Below, one piece after another: positions 16,516 to 26,023 of a stretch of DNA of 64,000 bases. The first letter of the stretch is position 1. Each line of letters begins with the position of its first letter. The position numbers and the translations under genes were made by a program. The DNA is from JAXLYX01 sp046351215 (GTDB lineage Bacteria > Myxococcota_A > Polyangia > Polyangiales > Houyiibacteriaceae), in contig JAXLYX010000014.1 in the NCBI GenBank assembly GCA_046351215.1, positions 175,696 to 239,695 on the forward strand. Direction: 5' to 3'. Below the pieces are notes generated by a model. The model was not told the origin of the DNA. It saw only the letters and a program-made list of their open reading frames with translations, and ran no database searches.

Positions 16516-17127
16516 ATGCGCTCCTCGTTGCCTTCCTTGCTGCTCCTCTCCCTCGCCGGCTGCGACTTCATGGCGTCGCCGACCGAGCTCCCGCTCGTCG
16601 GGACCTTCTCGGTCCACGGCACGCTCCGGTCGAATACCTGCAGCTACGCCGCGTTCCCGGCGGAGAACCTCTTCCAGCGCGAGGCGATCCTCCGCGGGAT
16701 CGGGGATTCCGCGGCGAAGTTCCAGTGGGTGGGCATGAGCGGCATCGTCCCGGGGAGCGCGACGGCCGGCGGCACCTACCAGTTCCAGACGAACGCGAAC
16801 GTCTCGACGAACGTCGTCGATCCCCTCACGGGTCAGCCGACCTGCGGCCTCATCCGCCACACCCAGGTCAGCGTCGTGGTCCGCCCGGCGCCGAGCTCGC
16901 TCGACGGGGGCGTCGACGCAGGCGCCGACGCGGGCGGCACGGACGCGGGCGACGGGGACGCAGGCAACGCAGGAGTCTCCGAGTACACGCTCACGGGCGT
17001 GTACACGGAGGACATCTACGCGTCGCCCGGCTCCGACTGCTCGCCGCTCCTCGCGGCGAACGGCGGCCAGTTCGCCGCCCTGCCCTGCACCGTGACCTAC
17101 GACGTCACGGGCACGGCGCCGCGCTGA
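16516..17127 (+). CDS. Small lipoprotein with Asp/Ala/Gly-rich linker
   Basis: The 203-residue protein has a signal peptide with a clear lipobox (LLLLSLAGC), so it is predicted to be lipid-anchored. Two halves of a beta-rich domain are separated by a linker at about 133-157 built of Asp, Gly and Ala (VDAGADAGGTDAGDGDAG), a linker style common in myxobacterial lipoproteins. Five or more cysteines in the mature part (NTCSYA, TCGLIRH, SDCSPL, LPCTV) may form disulfides. I do not recognise a family. It follows the TSP3 gene by 47 bases and ends convergently with the methyltransferase gene. Confidence 0.7.
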   Translation: MRSSLPSLLLLSLAGCDFMASPTELPLVGTFSVHGTLRSNTCSYAAFPAENLFQREAILRGIGDSAAKFQWVGMSGIVPGSATAGGTYQFQTNANVSTNVVDPLTGQPTCGLIRHTQVSVVVRPAPSSLDGGVDAGADAGGTDAGDGDAGNAGVSEYTLTGVYTEDIYASPGSDCSPLLAANGGQFAALPCTVTYDVTGTAPR

Positions 17128-17139
17128 GAGGACGAACGG

Positions 17140-18981
17140 TCAGCTCGCGCCGCCCTCGCTCCCACCCTCGCCGGACGGGCTCGGCGCAGGCGCCGCCTGC
17201 GGAGGGGCCGACGCGGCCGGAGGCGACGACACCCCGCCCTCGGGCGGCGCTGGCGGAGGCGGCGAGCTTCGCGGCTCGTCCTCCCGCTTGCGCTCGGCGA
17301 GCACGATGAGCCGGGGCGAGTCGGCGCCGAAGAAGACGCCGGGCGTCGCGCGGTTCCCGGAGACCTGGGAGACCCGGAATCGTTGCTGGTGCAACATCAG
17401 CCCCAGCTCGTGCAGCGCGTAGAGGCGGATCGAGTACGAACGATCGCGCTGCTTGCCGTCGTCGAGGATGACGTTCCGGCTGACCTCGAGACGCGAGTTC
17501 AGGTAGTTGAACTTCGTCTCCTCCATGCAGATGCAGCCGTCGCCCTCGAACCAGACGAGGTTCGGCTGCGTGCGGACGACGAAGTCGCGGTTGGCGACGT
17601 CGAGCAGGAGCATGCCCCCCGGCTTCAGCGAGTTGTAGAAGCGCTGGAGGACCTTGCGATTGCCTTCGTCGTCGAAGTAGCCGAACGCCGTGCCCCACGA
17701 GAGCACGACGTCGAAGCTCCCGTCGAACGACATCTCGCGCATGTCGCCGTGGAGGAAGTTGATCCGGAGCCCCTGGTCCTTCGCGTCCTCGCTCGCGCGC
17801 GAGAGCATCGGGAGCGAGAGGTCGAGCCCGACGACGAGGTAGCCGCGCTTCGTCAGCTCGATCGCGTACAGGCCGAGACCGCAGCCGACGTCGAGGACGG
17901 TCGCTCCGGCCGGGAGCCCGAGCACCTTCTCGATGAAGTCGCATTCCTTCGCGATCTCGCGCTCGGTCGGATGGCGGACGGTCCGGAGGTAGTCGTCGCT
18001 GAAGAAGTCCTCGTACCAGGGCTTCTGCCGCTTCTTCGGCAGGGGGATCTCGGCGGGCGGCTTCGGGGGCGCGGCCGCGCGCGCGGGCTCGGCGGGCGGC
18101 GCCGGAGGACCGGCCTTGGCGGCAGGCGGAGCCGGAGGCCCCGCCTTCGCACCTTCGGGGGGCGACGGCGGCGCGGGCGGAGCGGCCTTCGGCGCGTCGG
18201 GAGGCGCCGGAGGGGCCTTCGCGGCCTCGGCGACGGCGGCGGGCGCCTTCGGCTTCGCGTGCAGCGCGAGCTCGTGCTCGGAGACTTCCTCGAGCTCGAT
18301 GTCTTCGTCGTGCTCCGCGGGCGCCTCGGTCGGGCTCTCCCCCGACGCCTCGAGCGAGAGCTCGCCACTCGCGGGCCCGACCGTGATCTCGGTCGAGTCG
18401 TCGTCGGACGCGGACGCGGCGGCAGCGGGCGGCGCGGCCGGCTCGCCCGGCTCGGGAGCGGTGTCGGCCGGCGCGGCCTGGGCCGCCGCGGCCAGGGCCC
18501 CGAGGTTCGGCTCGGTCGGCGCGCCCTCGAGCTCGGAGGTCTCGTCGATCTCGGGCTCCTCGTGGAGCTCCGGCTCGTCGGAGAGCCCGGAATCCTCGTG
18601 AGGCTCGGGCTCCTCGGCGCGCGCCGGGGCGATCTCGGGCGCCGGAGCGGGCATCGCCTGGGCTTCCACGGCCGCGGCCGAGGAGACCTCGGGAGCGGGC
18701 TCCGCGGCCTCGGCCTCGGCGGCGACGGAAGCCACCTCACCCGGGCTGGTCTCCGAGACGAGCAGCTCGGGCTCGATCTCCTCCAGCACGTCGCTCGAGA
18801 GCTCCGGAACCGCCGACGAGCGCGCGACGGGCGGCGCCTCGACGGCGGCGACGAGCTCGTCGACGATGCTGACGCGCGCGACGTGATCGATCGGGACCCG
18901 CAGCGGCTTCGGACGCGTTCGCTTGGGCTGCACCAAGGCAACCGCCGCGCCCGAGAGATCCTCGCTGCGGTCTTCGCTCAC
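17140..18981 (-). CDS. SAM-dependent methyltransferase with long low-complexity N-terminal region
   Basis: The 613-residue product joins three parts. First comes a roughly 300-residue N-terminal region of acidic Glu/Ala/Pro-rich sequence that turns Pro/Lys/Ala-rich. A class I methyltransferase domain follows (about 320-560), with motif I VLDVGCGLGLYAIELTKRGY, the acidic LDLSLPMLSRA loop and the motif IV-like FDVVLSWGTAFGYF. A Pro/Ser tail closes the protein. The target is unknown. It begins with a GTG that overlaps the psd stop codon (GTGA), so it is probably co-translated with phosphatidylserine decarboxylase. A phospholipid-methylating role is possible but not shown by the sequence. Confidence 0.8.
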   Translation of the reverse strand: MSEDRSEDLSGAAVALVQPKRTRPKPLRVPIDHVARVSIVDELVAAVEAPPVARSSAVPELSSDVLEEIEPELLVSETSPGEVASVAAEAEAAEPAPEVSSAAAVEAQAMPAPAPEIAPARAEEPEPHEDSGLSDEPELHEEPEIDETSELEGAPTEPNLGALAAAAQAAPADTAPEPGEPAAPPAAAASASDDDSTEITVGPASGELSLEASGESPTEAPAEHDEDIELEEVSEHELALHAKPKAPAAVAEAAKAPPAPPDAPKAAPPAPPSPPEGAKAGPPAPPAAKAGPPAPPAEPARAAAPPKPPAEIPLPKKRQKPWYEDFFSDDYLRTVRHPTEREIAKECDFIEKVLGLPAGATVLDVGCGLGLYAIELTKRGYLVVGLDLSLPMLSRASEDAKDQGLRINFLHGDMREMSFDGSFDVVLSWGTAFGYFDDEGNRKVLQRFYNSLKPGGMLLLDVANRDFVVRTQPNLVWFEGDGCICMEETKFNYLNSRLEVSRNVILDDGKQRDRSYSIRLYALHELGLMLHQQRFRVSQVSGNRATPGVFFGADSPRLIVLAERKREDEPRSSPPPPAPPEGGVSSPPAASAPPQAAPAPSPSGEGGSEGGAS

Positions 18982-19838
18982 GTCGGGCCTCCCGTGGCGA
19001 CCGCCTGACCCATGCGCACCGTCGCGCCCGCCTCGATGCGGAACGCGAGCCTGGCCGCCGGCGTGGTGAAGACGATCGCGGTCGAGCCGAGGTGGAAGAC
19101 CCCGAGCTCGTCCCCCTTCGCGCGGTCGAGGCCGGACGCCCCGTAGTGCTTCACGCTCGCCTCGAGATCCCGGTTCGTCTCGAGGTCGTCGAAGGCGAGG
19201 CCGATGCGGCCGACGCCGATCGCGCCGACCATGACCGTGGTGACCTCGGAGTGGATCGGCCCCTCCTGGACGATGGCGACGCGCTCGTTCTGCGCGAACA
19301 CCCGGTCCACGTGATCGAGACCGATCGAGTTCACGGGATAGAGCGTCCCCGGCACGTAGCGCATCCGGACGATGCGGCCCGCGACGGGCGCGTGCACGCG
19401 GTGGTAGTCCCGCGGCGAGAGGTAGACGATGAAGTAGCTGCCGCCGAGGTAGCGCGCGGCCTCGCCCGGATCGCCGAGCAGCTCGGCGACGGCGTAGGGC
19501 TTGCCCTTCACGAGGAGGGTGCCGTCGGCCTCGATCGGACCGAAGTCCTCGATCCGGCCATCGGCGGGCGACACGACCGTCCGGGGATCGGAGGCGACGG
19601 GGCGGGCCCCCGGGACCAGACGGCGGGTGAAGAAGTCGTCGAACGACTCGTAGCCCCCCTCCGGCACGATCGCCTCGGAGACGTCCACGTCGTAGGCGCG
19701 TACGAACGCGTCGATGGCCTGTTTCACGGCCGACTTCGACGGGCGCGCGGACGCGGCCCGACCGACGGCGCGGCTCAGGGACTTTCGGGGGAGGAATCGC
19801 AGCGCTTCGGCGGCGAGGCGAGCAGGCGTGACGACCAT
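18978..19838 (-). CDS. psd: Phosphatidylserine decarboxylase
   Basis: Psd converts phosphatidylserine to phosphatidylethanolamine at the inner membrane. The 286-residue proenzyme contains the N-terminal FDDFFTRRLVPGARPV motif and VVSPADGRI. The catalytic region is YFIVYLSPRDYHRVHAPVAG (containing the His-x-x-His region). The self-cleavage site is FHLGST (LGST at about 250-253), where the serine becomes the pyruvoyl cofactor. Length and motif order fit the bacterial Psd-I subfamily. The downstream methyltransferase overlaps its stop codon. About 180 bases without a gene separate it from glnA. Confidence 0.95.
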   Translation of the reverse strand: MVVTPARLAAEALRFLPRKSLSRAVGRAASARPSKSAVKQAIDAFVRAYDVDVSEAIVPEGGYESFDDFFTRRLVPGARPVASDPRTVVSPADGRIEDFGPIEADGTLLVKGKPYAVAELLGDPGEAARYLGGSYFIVYLSPRDYHRVHAPVAGRIVRMRYVPGTLYPVNSIGLDHVDRVFAQNERVAIVQEGPIHSEVTTVMVGAIGVGRIGLAFDDLETNRDLEASVKHYGASGLDRAKGDELGVFHLGSTAIVFTTPAARLAFRIEAGATVRMGQAVATGGPT

Positions 19839-20017
19839 GGTGCAGCGGTACCGCCGAGGACTCCGGGCCTATGGGCACCGCGGTCTCAGGCGGAAAACGA
19901 TGCTATCCGAGCCGCGAAGCGGCCGTCAAACGCGGAGTACGTCCGGCCCCGAAACGGGGACGCCCCCCGGGCCGCTGGGGCACGGAGGGCGTCGGGCATC
20001 GGGTCGCCGCGGGGCGA

Positions 20018-21454
<1,437 letters not shown>

Positions 21455-21523
21455 CGACTCTCTACTCCCGATTCCTCCCGCGACGCCGCGGGACCATGAT
21501 GGCGGGGATCGTTACCGCCAGAA

Positions 21524-21540
21524 TGTTTCCAATAGGTTTC
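21524..21540 (-). promoter_or_regulatory. Putative nitrogen-control site upstream of glnA
   Basis: On the plus strand this reads TGTTTCCAATAGGTTTC. On the minus strand it is two GAAAC half-sites spaced 11 bases apart (GAAACC-N5-GAAACA). It lies 69 bases upstream of the glnA ATG. The same arrangement, identical at 15 of 17 positions, occurs upstream of glnB. The shared position and helical-turn spacing suggest an activator or repressor site. The protein that binds it is unknown. Confidence 0.5.
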
Positions 21541-21548
21541 CGGACTGT

Positions 21549-21584
21549 AAAAGTGCACGGAGCCGTGCGCGCACGGTTCCGTGC
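21549..21584 (-). terminator. Intrinsic terminator between glnB and glnA
   Basis: The inverted repeat GCACGGAACCGTGC / GCACGGCTCCGTGC (minus strand; one A-C mismatch, 2-base apex) is followed on the minus strand by ACTTTTA. It lies about 26 bases past the glnB stop and upstream of the glnA motif, so it probably ends or attenuates glnB transcription before glnA initiates. Confidence 0.6.
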
Positions 21585-21610
21585 CCTGCGGCCGAGCGGC
21601 CGACTCGCTC

Positions 21611-21949
21611 TCAGACCGCCTCTTCGCCTCGCTCGCCGGTGCGGATGCGGACGGCCTCCTCGACGGGGCTCACGAAGATCTTGCCGTCACCGATCCGGCC
21701 GGTCTGGGCGGCCTTCTCGATGGCGTCGATGACCTGCGTCACCAGGGTGTCGGGGATCACGACCTCGAGCTTGACCTTGGGCACGAAGTCCACGACGTAG
21801 GCGGACCCACGGTAGACCTCGCGCTTGCCACCGGTGCGGCCGAAGCCCTTCACCTCGGTGACCGTCATGCCCTTGATACCGACCTCGCCGAGGGCGTCCT
21901 TGACCTCGTCGAGCTTGAACGGCTTGATGATGGCTTCGACCTTCTTCAC
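21611..21949 (-). CDS. glnB: Nitrogen regulatory protein PII
   Basis: The 112-residue protein is a standard PII signal protein: a trimer that senses 2-oxoglutarate and ATP/ADP and controls GlnE, NtrB or transporters. It begins VKKVEAIIKPFKLDEVKDAL. It has the T-loop VKGFGRTGGKREVYRGSAYV with the uridylylation tyrosine at Y51, and ends with the nucleotide-binding TGRIGDGKIFVSPVEEAVRI. The GTG at 21949 is preceded by GGGAGG eight bases upstream, which decides the start. It precedes glnA and is divergent from the UbiB-like kinase gene. Confidence 0.96.
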   Translation of the reverse strand: MKKVEAIIKPFKLDEVKDALGEVGIKGMTVTEVKGFGRTGGKREVYRGSAYVVDFVPKVKLEVVIPDTLVTQVIDAIEKAAQTGRIGDGKIFVSPVEEAVRIRTGERGEEAV

Positions 21950-21992
21950 GGGACCTCCCAATCGGTTACCGGATCTGGATGTACAGCCCCAT

Positions 21993-22009
21993 TGTTTCCG
22001 AGAGGTTTC
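21993..22009 (-). promoter_or_regulatory. Putative nitrogen-control site upstream of glnB
   Basis: On the plus strand this reads TGTTTCCGAGAGGTTTC. It matches the site upstream of glnA at 15 of 17 positions, including both GTTTC half-sites and the 11-base period. It lies 43 bases upstream of the glnB GTG. A sequence close to GGTAACCGAT follows about 24 bases closer to the gene, and a similar GGTAACGAT follows the glnA site. Confidence 0.5.
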
Positions 22010-22199
22010 TTGCCGGTAAATATCGCCTCGGACAGTCGGTAGGGCCGCGGCGACGGGGGGCTGAGAGGGCGCGGCGCGAGGGCAAGGCGCCGTCCGGCCC
22101 GGCAGTGGTACCAGAGGGTCCGGCGGAGATCGACCCCGAAATCGCCATCCGATCGGCGCCTTTCCTCCGGTCGCTGTACGTCCGTCGGCGGGGACCGAT

Positions 22200-23864
22200 A
22201 TGCTCCGCCCCATGCCTTCGATCCTGAACACCGCCCGGGACCTCGAGCGGCTCCGACAAATCGTCGGGGTGCTCTGGAGCCACGGCTTCGGCGAGGTGGT
22301 CTCCCGGACCGGCCTCGGGAGCCTCGTGCCGGGCGGCAAGAAGCGGGAGGAGCAGTCCAAGGTGCCTGCGGGCGAGCGGATCCGGCTCGTCCTCCAGGAT
22401 CTCGGCCCCTCCTTCGTGAAGCTCGGCCAGATCGCCTCGACCCGTCCGGACCTGATCCCGCCCGACATCATGGCGGAGCTCAAGAAGCTCCAGGACGCGG
22501 TGCCTCCCGAGACCTTCGAGTCGGTGAAGGCGACCGTCGAGGCGGATCTCGGCGCGACGCTCGAGGAGATCTACGAGACCTTCGACTCCGAGCCGCTCGC
22601 GTCCGCGTCGATCGGCCAGGTCCATCGGGCGACGCTGAAGACGCCGGAAGGCGCGGTCGACGTCGTGGTCAAGGTCCAGCGGGCGACGGTCCGCGACGTC
22701 GTCCAGAAGGACGTCGACCTGCTCTACTGGTTCGCGCACGCGATCGAGCGCTCGATCCCGGAGATGAAGCTCTACAACCCGGTGAACATGGTCGGCGAAT
22801 TCGACCGTGCGATCACCGCCGAGCTCGACTTCGCGCAGGAGGCCGACAACGCCGAGCGCTTCGCGCGGAACTTCGAGGGGAAGCCCTTCGTGAAGTTCCC
22901 GAAGGTCTACCGCCAGGCGAGCTCGCGACGCGTCCTCACCCTCGAATTCCTGCCCGGCAAGAAGATCGACGACGCCGTGCGCGCGGGCTACTCCGGCGAG
23001 ACCGTCGCGAAGCGCTCCGTCGAGATCATCGTCAAGCAGATCTTCGAGGACGGCTTCTTCCACGCGGATCCGCATCCCGGGAACGTCTTCGTGCTCGGCG
23101 AGCCCGAGTCGCCCGTGATCGGTCTCATCGATCTCGGCATGGTCGGCCGGCTCACGCCGCAGCTCCGCGACCGCACGATCGACCTGATGGTCGCGGCCGT
23201 GCGCGAGGACTACAAGGGCCTCGCCGACGCGCTCTTCGCCATCGGTCGGCCGACGCGCAAGGTCGATCGCCAGGCGTACGACGCCGAGGTCGAGATCCTC
23301 GCGCAGAAGTACCTCGGCAAGAAACTGCAGGACATCGAGCTGACGGCGATGATCCGCGACCTCGTCTACGGCGCGCGGAAGTACGGCATCGAGGTGCCGG
23401 CGGACTTCCTGCTCCTCGGCAAGTCGCTGATGACCGTCGAGGGCGTGGGCAAGGAGATCTATCCGGAGCTCGACCTCTTCGACGAGGTGAAGCCCTACTT
23501 CCTGCGCCTCATCCGTCAGCGCTACTCGCCCGAGCGCATCACGCAGGACCTCATGCGCGGCCTCATGCGCGTGAGCGGCGCCGCGGCGGACATGCCGCTG
23601 CAGATGCAGGAGATCCTCGAGGACCTGCGCAAGGGCGCGTTCCGCCTCCAGGTCCGCGAGACGAGCATGCGCGAGGCCGCCGACCAACTCGGCCGCCGCA
23701 TCTTCTCGGGGATCGTCGTCGCGAGCCTCTTCGTCTCGGCCGCGATCCTCGCGACCGCCCACGAGCACTGGCCCGCCGGCATCGCCGCCTTCCTCGGCAT
23801 CGCCTACGGCGGCGCGCATCGCTTCGGCCTCTGGTGGAGCGAATTCCGGAGCCGGAAGGACTGA
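22200..23864 (+). CDS. UbiB/AarF (ABC1) atypical kinase family protein
   Basis: This 554-residue protein belongs to the ABC1/UbiB family, linked to quinone biosynthesis or lipid metabolism; the reaction is not known for this member. It has the family KxGQ region PSFVKLGQIASTRPDLIP (about 60-77), the Ala-rich nucleotide loop PLASASIGQVHRATLK, the VVKVQRATV lysine, the catalytic FFHADPHPGNVFVL and the metal-binding IDLGMVGRL. Two C-terminal hydrophobic segments (about 500-545) anchor it in the membrane. The ATG at 22200 is preceded by GGGGA; the ATG at 22212 has no such site. It is divergent from glnB. Confidence 0.88.
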   Translation: MLRPMPSILNTARDLERLRQIVGVLWSHGFGEVVSRTGLGSLVPGGKKREEQSKVPAGERIRLVLQDLGPSFVKLGQIASTRPDLIPPDIMAELKKLQDAVPPETFESVKATVEADLGATLEEIYETFDSEPLASASIGQVHRATLKTPEGAVDVVVKVQRATVRDVVQKDVDLLYWFAHAIERSIPEMKLYNPVNMVGEFDRAITAELDFAQEADNAERFARNFEGKPFVKFPKVYRQASSRRVLTLEFLPGKKIDDAVRAGYSGETVAKRSVEIIVKQIFEDGFFHADPHPGNVFVLGEPESPVIGLIDLGMVGRLTPQLRDRTIDLMVAAVREDYKGLADALFAIGRPTRKVDRQAYDAEVEILAQKYLGKKLQDIELTAMIRDLVYGARKYGIEVPADFLLLGKSLMTVEGVGKEIYPELDLFDEVKPYFLRLIRQRYSPERITQDLMRGLMRVSGAAADMPLQMQEILEDLRKGAFRLQVRETSMREAADQLGRRIFSGIVVASLFVSAAILATAHEHWPAGIAAFLGIAYGGAHRFGLWWSEFRSRKD

Positions 23865-23953
23865 GCCTCGACACGCGACGCGTCGCGGACGTGCCCGCGA
23901 GCGGCCGACGGGCTGGTTGCGGGGAGCCTCGTCCGGTGTCAGGACGGGGAGCC

Positions 23954-26023
23954 GTGTCGAGGACGCCCCGCGCCCGCTCCGAGCGACCGTCCGCCGCCGC
24001 GCCGCCTCGTGCGCGGCTCGACGGCGCGCGGCTCCTGCTCGGCTCCGAGGTGGTCCCGTTCCGCGCCGGCGCGGTCGACGCGTTCCGCCTCGATCCGCGC
24101 GCCTGGCCGACCGCTCTCGCGAGCGTGCGGTCGCTCGGCCTGCCGCTCGTCGACGTCCGGGTGCCGTGGGGAACCCACGCGGTGGGACCCGACGAGCTCG
24201 AGTTCGGAGCCCACGATCCACGGCGCGATCTGGGGCGCTTCCTCGAACTCGCCGCGGAAGCCGGTCTCCGGGTGGTGCTGCGCGTCGGTCCCCACGTCGG
24301 CTCGGACCTCGCCTACGGAGGGCTGCCGGACCACGTCGTGCGCGACCGCCGCATGCACGCGCGGACCGCGCGCGGGAACCCCATCTACGCGCACCGCCCG
24401 CCTCGCATGCATGCCCTTCCCTCCTACGCGAGCTCGCACTTCCGCGACGCCGTGAGGGGATGGTTCGCGGGGCTCGCGGGCGTGGTCGCGCCGCGCTGCT
24501 TCCCGTCGGGGCCGGTCGTCGCCGCGATCGTCGACGACGGCTGCGGCCCGCACGCGACGCGCCCCGTGCACGGCTTCGATCACCATCCGGAAGCCCTCGA
24601 CGGGTACCGGCGCTTCCTCGAGGCGCGCTACGCGTCGGTCGAGGCCCTGGTGGCGGCCCACCACGTCGACGTCACGAGCTTCGAGGACGTCCTGCCCCCG
24701 AATCGCTTCGACGAACGCGGACCGCTCGAGCTCCGGCGCCACCTCGACTGGGCCGAGTACCAGGACCAGCTCGTCGGGGAGACGATGAGCACCTTCGCCC
24801 GTTCGCTCCCGGAGCTGGGCATCGACGTGCCCTGCCTCGTCGGCCTCCCGAAGGGGAGCGGTGGCGCCGCCGTGGACGCGGCCTCGCTGGCGGGCTCGTT
24901 CTCGCAGCTCGGCATCCCCTTGCGCGGCGACTTCCCCCACGCGGCGCGCATCCGTCGCGCCGTACGCCGCGCGCGGGGCTTCGTCGCGAGCCCCCTCGCC
25001 CTCTCCTTCTCCCTCGGCGCCGCCGCGCTCGAGCGCCCGCTCGCACCGGCGGCCGATCGCCACACGCTCCTCGTCGGGCTCGCCCACGGCATCCGCGGCT
25101 TCTCGCTCGAGTGCGTCGTGGACCGCGATCGCTGGGCGGGCGCGCCCTTCGATGCGGAGGGCGCGGAGGCTCCCTTCGCCGAAGGCGTCCGCTCCGTTCT
25201 CCGCGCGCTCGACGAGGTCGGCTTCGAGGGCCTCGCGGAGCGGGTCGAGGTCGCGATCGTCGTGCCGCGCCTGCACGCGCGCCTCGTCCGCTCGACGCAC
25301 CTGCTCGGACCGGTCGATCCGTCCCTGCTCGCCGACGTGCTCGGCTCGCCGGCCCTCGCGTGCCGACGCGACGCCGTGATGAGCGGGCTCGACCCGGTCG
25401 AGGCGGAGACGTGGGCCGACGCGATCGACGAATCGCTCACCGCGCTCGGCGTCCCCTACGTCCTCGTCGAGAGCGACGCCCCGGTGCTGCCCGACTCCGT
25501 CCGCCTCGTCTTCGCGCCGACGCTCGACGTCGTGCCGCGAGGCGTGCTCGACGCCCTCCGGGACGTCGTCACGCGGGGCGGCCGCGTCGTGCACGGACCT
25601 CGGAGCCCCCGCCGCGACGTGGAAGGCCAGTCCGTCGCCGACGCCACGCTCTCCGCGTCGACCCTCCTCCCGATGGAGCGACCGGCGGCGATGCGCGACC
25701 GCATCGACGGCCTCCTCGCGGAGCTCGGGACGGTCGCGCCGGTCACGGTGACGGGGAGCGGCGTCGAGACGACGCTCCACCACGACGCCGCGGGGCCCCG
25801 CGTGGTCTTCGCACGCGAGGTGTCGGGGCAGGCCCGCGCCGTCGAGCTCTCCGCCCCGGGGATGGCGGCCCTCGTCGATCTCCGGACCGGCGAACGGCTC
25901 GCGAGCCCGGCCGCGATCGCGCTCGAGCCGCACGAGGTGCGCATCTTCCGGCTCGAAGCCGCGGAGGTCCGGCCCAAGGCCCGGAGGAGCACCCGGCCGC
26001 CACGCTCGCGGAGGTCGCCGTGA
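23954..26023 (+). CDS. Glycoside hydrolase 35/42-like protein, catalytic site apparently degenerate
   Basis: The 689-residue protein looks like a (beta/alpha)8 glycosidase of the beta-galactosidase type. It shows strand-1 RLDGARLLLGSEVVPFRAGA, LGLPLVDVRVPWGTHAVGP, ELAAEAGLRVVLRVGPHVGS, an adjoining LDWAEYQDQLVGETM and a later GIRGFSLECVVDRD. Where GH35 enzymes carry the acid/base Glu (QIENE-like), this protein has VAAIVDDGCGP, so normal catalysis is doubtful. It has no signal peptide. The GTG at 23954 follows AGGACGGGGAG. The next gene starts within its stop codon (GTGA), so the two are probably a unit. Confidence 0.6.
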   Translation: MSRTPRARSERPSAAAPPRARLDGARLLLGSEVVPFRAGAVDAFRLDPRAWPTALASVRSLGLPLVDVRVPWGTHAVGPDELEFGAHDPRRDLGRFLELAAEAGLRVVLRVGPHVGSDLAYGGLPDHVVRDRRMHARTARGNPIYAHRPPRMHALPSYASSHFRDAVRGWFAGLAGVVAPRCFPSGPVVAAIVDDGCGPHATRPVHGFDHHPEALDGYRRFLEARYASVEALVAAHHVDVTSFEDVLPPNRFDERGPLELRRHLDWAEYQDQLVGETMSTFARSLPELGIDVPCLVGLPKGSGGAAVDAASLAGSFSQLGIPLRGDFPHAARIRRAVRRARGFVASPLALSFSLGAAALERPLAPAADRHTLLVGLAHGIRGFSLECVVDRDRWAGAPFDAEGAEAPFAEGVRSVLRALDEVGFEGLAERVEVAIVVPRLHARLVRSTHLLGPVDPSLLADVLGSPALACRRDAVMSGLDPVEAETWADAIDESLTALGVPYVLVESDAPVLPDSVRLVFAPTLDVVPRGVLDALRDVVTRGGRVVHGPRSPRRDVEGQSVADATLSASTLLPMERPAAMRDRIDGLLAELGTVAPVTVTGSGVETTLHHDAAGPRVVFAREVSGQARAVELSAPGMAALVDLRTGERLASPAAIALEPHEVRIFRLEAAEVRPKARRSTRPPRSRRSP

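Noticed and set aside
21950..22199. A sigma-54 promoter upstream of glnB
   Set aside because: I looked for GG-N10-GC spacing near the glnB and glnA starts and found none. The shared GTTTC element looks like a different kind of site.
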